Made by a program: the position numbers and the translations under genes
Assembly: GCA_013398175.1 (NCBI GenBank)
Contig: VZRZ01004225.1
Coordinates: forward strand, 9,053 to 73,052
Source: Climacteris rufus
Lineage: Eukaryota > Chordata > Aves > Passeriformes > Climacteridae
Length of the DNA stretch: 64,000 nt
Direction of reading: 5' to 3'
Shown here: positions 59,701 through 64,000 of the stretch, piece after piece
Layout: each line of letters opens with the position of its first letter
Numbering within the stretch: position 1 is the first letter of the stretch
The notes under the pieces: model-generated
Databases searched by the model: none
What the model was told of the DNA's origin: nothing
The model's input: the letters and a program-made list of their open reading frames with translations, nothing else

Positions 59701-61170
59701 GGAAAAGGTCAGAGGAATCCTCCCCTGCAGATTCACTGCCAAGGATGGACTGAGCCCCAGTTAGGATAGAAACCTGCAACTAATTCAGTAGTGAGGTCTG
59801 CGTGTGGAATAGTTTGTAATTAATTTTGGTACAGCTTTCTTTGCTGTTGTCAAAAATTTGCAACCATCCAAACTCAAATGACATGAAAAGCTGGGAATTT
59901 CTCTGCCCCCAAACCTTTCTATAACCTGAATAAAGTCACCTCCCTACACCATGGACCATCAACCTAATTACAGCTCTTGGAAGGACACCTGTAGGGACAC
60001 AGTCCAGCCACATAGTAATGCCAGTGCTTAGACACAGGCATCCCCCCAGCCTGCAGAGTACCTACAAGGAGACACAGCTTCCAGGGTATGCTTTTGATGT
60101 TTCAATCCCAATGTTCTCCCTCTTTCTCCCAGCCCACTACCATCCTGGAGCTGCCAGCCATGGTCAGTCCTGGCTTCTGACAGCTGGCACTCTGATCACG
60201 CAAGTTCCTGTGCAAAGTAGGTTTCTCAGCTCACTGAACTCTTGTGTTTTGTTTGGTTAGATTTAACAACTTGGAGGGGATAAACCAATCTGTTCCTAGA
60301 AGCCTTGCCACAGGAGCTGGCAGCCTCTACCGGCCACCAGAGACCACACTGCAGGAAGGGGCTGCCAGAAGTTACACCAGCAGGGAAGCCCCTGGCAGGA
60401 GATTTTGCAACAACATCCTCAGCATCCAGGATGTGGTGACAGGTTCCAAGGTCACTCCCCTCCGTCAGCCCCAGCACGTTTACCTAGTAGGCACTGCAGT
60501 AGCTGCACGTGTTCCCTGAGCACTTGCACAATGTGAGAATCAAAGTTATGCTTGGGGCCATCTGAGCTCATGTTTGATTATACTTATACTGCAAAACAGA
60601 AGCCTTGTCCTTGGAGATGAGCAAACCCATAATTAATGCCAGAGATGATCAACCTTGGGCACATGTGGAGCCACTGAAGGAGCTGCTCACATTGCTCTCA
60701 GTGCTCCAATTGATTTGCCAGCCAGGCTACTGCAAGCTGTTTAAGGGACACTGGCTTACATGAGAAAAACAGCTCATTGAGCAACAGGCTGAGTTTGACA
60801 CTCAGTAACACCACCCCAGTCACCAGCCCAGAGGTCTTTCCAGTCTGGTGTGTTGTCTTCAGCCATGACCAATGCTGGAAAGGCTGGGATATAAATAACC
60901 TCACCATCGCTTGAGCTCTTAGGCAACTAGTAGTTCAGGCCTGTGCAGGGAGATGTTTCTGCCCGTGTTGGTGTGTGTTTTAACTACCCAGCAGCAACAG
61001 AACTCAGAGCAGTATAATCCAATCCCAGCTGGGGCTTATGCTGCAGGGCCTACAGAAGTGTGTTCTAAAGTGCCACAGGAATACAGCAGCTATTTCATCC
61101 CAGCTTCAGGAAAAAATACTTTCTGTCCAGTAGTATAGTGGAAATCAGCACTTGAGCATGGATCCCAAAA

Positions 61171-61219
61171 GAGATTTAAAACTGGTAGGCTGTGAGAGAT
61201 TTTAAAACTGATAGGCTGT
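61171..61219 (+). repeat. Two-unit 23-24 bp tandem duplication
   Basis: GAGATTTAAAACTGGTAGGC and its following TGT recur after two bases as GAGATTTTAAAACTGATAGG plus CTGT. It is a minor local duplication in intergenic sequence. Confidence 0.85.
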
Positions 61220-63788
61220 TAAAGCCTGTATCCAAAGCCAGCATCTGGAAAGCCGGTGTTCAGCAGCTTCTGCAGTGCGTACAACCCACCAGTGGCTTCT
61301 CTCTGTTTGGATTGGCAGTCCACGAGCAGCCAGGGGGCTGTGTGGGTGATTGCCTCGCCCAAGGACCCTTCAGTGGGCCCACTCAAGGACTGCTAGATCT
61401 TTACTCCCTCCTGGCCAAGCAGCCTAATCCCACGCTCCTGCACTCCATTCCTGACCCCATGCCACCACCCTGAATCTCTGGCATTAGGGAAGAAAAGGAG
61501 ACAACCTGTCACCTCATTCTCTTTCCTACCTGGAGGCCAGGCCTCACTTCCATGGAGATGTGCTTGGCACCCTTTGCACAGCAGGGCAAGAAACCCATTT
61601 CTCAGGTGGATTCCCTAGCTGGAAGTTTATTATGTTCACCTGGAAGAGTGTTACCTTTGGAATATTTCAGGAAGAAAAGGGGAAGGCTGTGAAAGCCAGT
61701 GCTGTTCACACCAGACCTGAGGATACAGCCAGCTCCAGGCAAGTCAGGAATCTGGATGTGACTAGTGCTTCCAGCTAACTAGCACCTCTGCTTAGCACAC
61801 AGCTGGTTTGGTTTTGGCCCTTATGGAGAAGTGCAACACAGGACAGGGCTTGCTCAACCCCAGCTTTGCAGGTGGAAGAGCTGATGACCCTGGTCTGCCT
61901 GGCTGCCACAGCACCCATATTGCAGCTGACAGAGAAGATTGCATGGGCTTTCCCCTAGTTCAGTTCAGACAGAACCAGCCAGGGTGCCTTAGTTTAAATT
62001 AACTGTATAATTTTGTCAAAGCAAGCACAGGGAACTGCACTCTAATTACTCACCAACCATCTGAGGGAGATCAACCTAGAGTGGGAGGGGTAGGTGAGAG
62101 CAGGGAGACTGAAAACATCTTCCAGAGCTAGGTCCAGAAGAATAAAAGTCCCTGTGGCCCAAACCATGACAGAAAACCCTCCTAGAAATCCACAAATTTC
62201 CAGGGCAGGCAGCAGCAGCAAGTCTTCCTAGCAGCAGACAAAGAGGCTTTTGCTGAGCCTAAAGGAAAGGAGAGGTGGAGTTTGTGCACTTTCCATATAA
62301 AAAGACAGAGAAGGCCTTGAAGACTTATCATGGGAATGAGCAAGAGAAGCCAGTAGAACTACTTGGGAGCACAGAGATACTTGGAGATAGGAGAGGGGCC
62401 CCCTCAGATGAGCAGTCAAGGTCAGGAGGACACCAGAGAAATAGATGCTGGCCATGCTGGGAGATGGGGCTGCCATGAGAAACTGCCAGGCAAAATGGCA
62501 ACTTGCGTGACCAAGTGTCTGCCCTATTGGAGAAAATTTAAAAACTGGGGAGAAGAGTCTGCAGGCTCTCAGTGCTTTACCATGGCAAATGGCAGCATCA
62601 ATTTTCAGCCCCCTGCATCAATTTTCTCCACCCAGCATCAGGGAGGAAAGGAGCAGCAGGGCTGTCCCCAGTGCACAGGTGTTGCCTCTGCTCATGTACA
62701 AGGGCTCACCTTGAAAGCAGGCCTGGCTCCAGGTAGACAGGCACTGAGCTCCAGGGCTGGCTGTGAGCCAGAGGAGCCACCACCCTCCTCAGCCTGCAAA
62801 GAGGCAAGGCTGCAGAGGAGGAGGTAGAGCACTGGAAAGGAGGCCAGCTGCTTGATGGACATGCAATCACTTAAACCTGCTGCTCTCACCTCCGGAAGTT
62901 CCATGTTCCTTTTGCAAGCTTGTTTTGGTGGGGTTCCTGTCCACACCCAGGCTGTATAAACAAAACCAGCACTGAAAGTAAAAGTACCTGTTCTGCACTA
63001 TATGCAGGACTCCCTTCACTTCTGGAGTTAACTGTGGTGTGACAGCCACGCTCCCCTTCCTCAGTAACATGCGCAGTTAAACCTTTGTGATGGGAGCAGC
63101 ACATGCCATCACATGTGTGGGTCCTCTGAGAGATGCCTGATGTCCCACATCACCTGCTGACAGGTGTCTTGCTGACTCAGCTCTCATGACCATTGCCACT
63201 CATCAAGGAGAGTTTCACCACTTCCAGCAAGCAAATGTTCGAGCTGATCTTGCTTCTCTGCTTCATGGATACTTTATGTCATAGCTGAGCTGACAGTGCC
63301 CTTCTTTATTCCATTTCCTTAGAACACAGAGAAATACAGGGTGGATTTACATGGAAGTCACTGTAACTGGTGACATGTTGCATTGAGCACGGGCACTGCA
63401 GAAGAGCTGTGAGGAGAAAGATACGAATCCTGAAATGTGAGAGGATCCCACTTTGAAGGACCAAAATCAGATGCCAGTGTGGAGTTGCCATTAAGCAGCC
63501 AAACAAAACCTGGTTTGTTTGTACACAGTGTTGCCCACAACAGCTGTGAGAACCCAGGAAAGTTTCTCAGCAAGGGTCAGGGTTGGGGGCAGAAGCACAG
63601 AAACTGTCCGAAACCAAGCGTGGAGGGAAGGCAATTGTCAGGAAGCCAAAGCTGATCAGGGCAGAGAGGTACAGATGAAGACTTGGCCTGAAATGTCTAT
63701 CATCACAGCAAAATTACACCTGGATCAAGCTGATGCAATTTCTAGCTGGATGTACTGGATTTCAGTGTAAATGGGTGTGCCATGCAGA

Positions 63789-63830
63789 TATTTTTTTTTT
63801 TTAAGTTTTTTGTTTGTTTGTTTCCTTTTA
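63789..63830 (+). repeat. T-rich tract with TTTG units
   Basis: A run of twelve T is followed by AAG, six T and three GTTT units. It could be the reversed poly(A) tail of a retroposed sequence, but no recognisable body follows, so it is recorded as a low-complexity tract. Confidence 0.85.
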
Positions 63831-64000
63831 GGTGTTTGCTTTTTTTGCAGAAAGTGGGGTGTTTCCTGTGGTAACTTGCAATGAAAACCTCCTGTTCTTG
63901 GGTTTGGAAGTAAGAGACTGGGGAGAAGGCAAGGCTTTCTCTTGGGCTTGGGAACAGCCAGAAGGATCATGTTTCTGTCCTCACTCTCTTTTTCCTTTTT

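Larger units (their letters stand above)
54266..64000. other. Intergenic stretch at the right end, no recognisable gene
   Basis: About 9.7 kb of mixed-composition DNA. Open frames reach about 150 codons but none shows a known domain. It contains a small tandem duplication at 61,171-61,219 and a T-rich (TTTG) tract at 63,789-63,830. I see no CpG island, transposon or RNA gene. Confidence 0.6.

Noticed and set aside
60244..60519. 91-codon plus-strand frame with balanced composition
   Set aside because: It has no recognisable domain, no splice context and no start or codon evidence. Similar frames are scattered through the intergenic DNA.

Overview
The window is vertebrate nuclear DNA, most likely from a bird. 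It carries several 5'-truncated CR1 LINE copies, the characteristic avian retroposon. It has compact introns, isolated CpG islands in an AT-richer background, and a single recognisable protein gene, the NF-kB inhibitor NFKBIA (IkB-alpha). Apart from NFKBIA and the reverse-transcriptase remnants inside CR1 copies, I recognise no coding sequence. The other open frames are short, mostly confined to GC-rich islands, and resemble no family I know.

Layout. Positions 1-870 are a CpG island, possibly the promoter of a gene lying to the left of the window. Positions 870-41,250 are a roughly 40 kb gene-poor stretch. It holds a CR1 copy at 10.6-11.6 kb, two orphan CpG islands (21.7-22.5 kb, with a nested hexamer repeat, and 29.6-30.0 kb, with a CTCF-like motif), small CR1 tails, and several AT-rich, CpG-poor blocks dense in homeodomain-type motifs that look like conserved noncoding elements. 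Positions 40,017-41,378 hold a direct duplication of about 130 bp whose copies flank another CR1 tail. NFKBIA follows at 41,574-45,470 as promoter, six coding exons (313 codons) and 3' UTR. Positions 45.5-64 kb are again without a recognisable gene, apart from a 2.2 kb CR1 at 52.1-54.3 kb.

The main result concerns control of NFKBIA. The gene product sequesters NF-kB, and NF-kB is known to induce the gene, forming a negative feedback loop. The promoter keeps the expected arrangement: a kB site, a second kB-like site and a TATA-like element within about 60 bp. Reading by eye I also find perfect GGGRNWYYCC decamers in an upstream site fused to a four-run G-quadruplex motif, one in intron 1, two in intron 2, one in exon 5, and four within 266 bp just downstream of the poly(A) site. 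Two of these last four lie on a 20-bp tandem duplication. The downstream group is the best candidate for an undescribed element: a possible 3' kB enhancer or NF-kB decoy array. All functional statements about it are inference.
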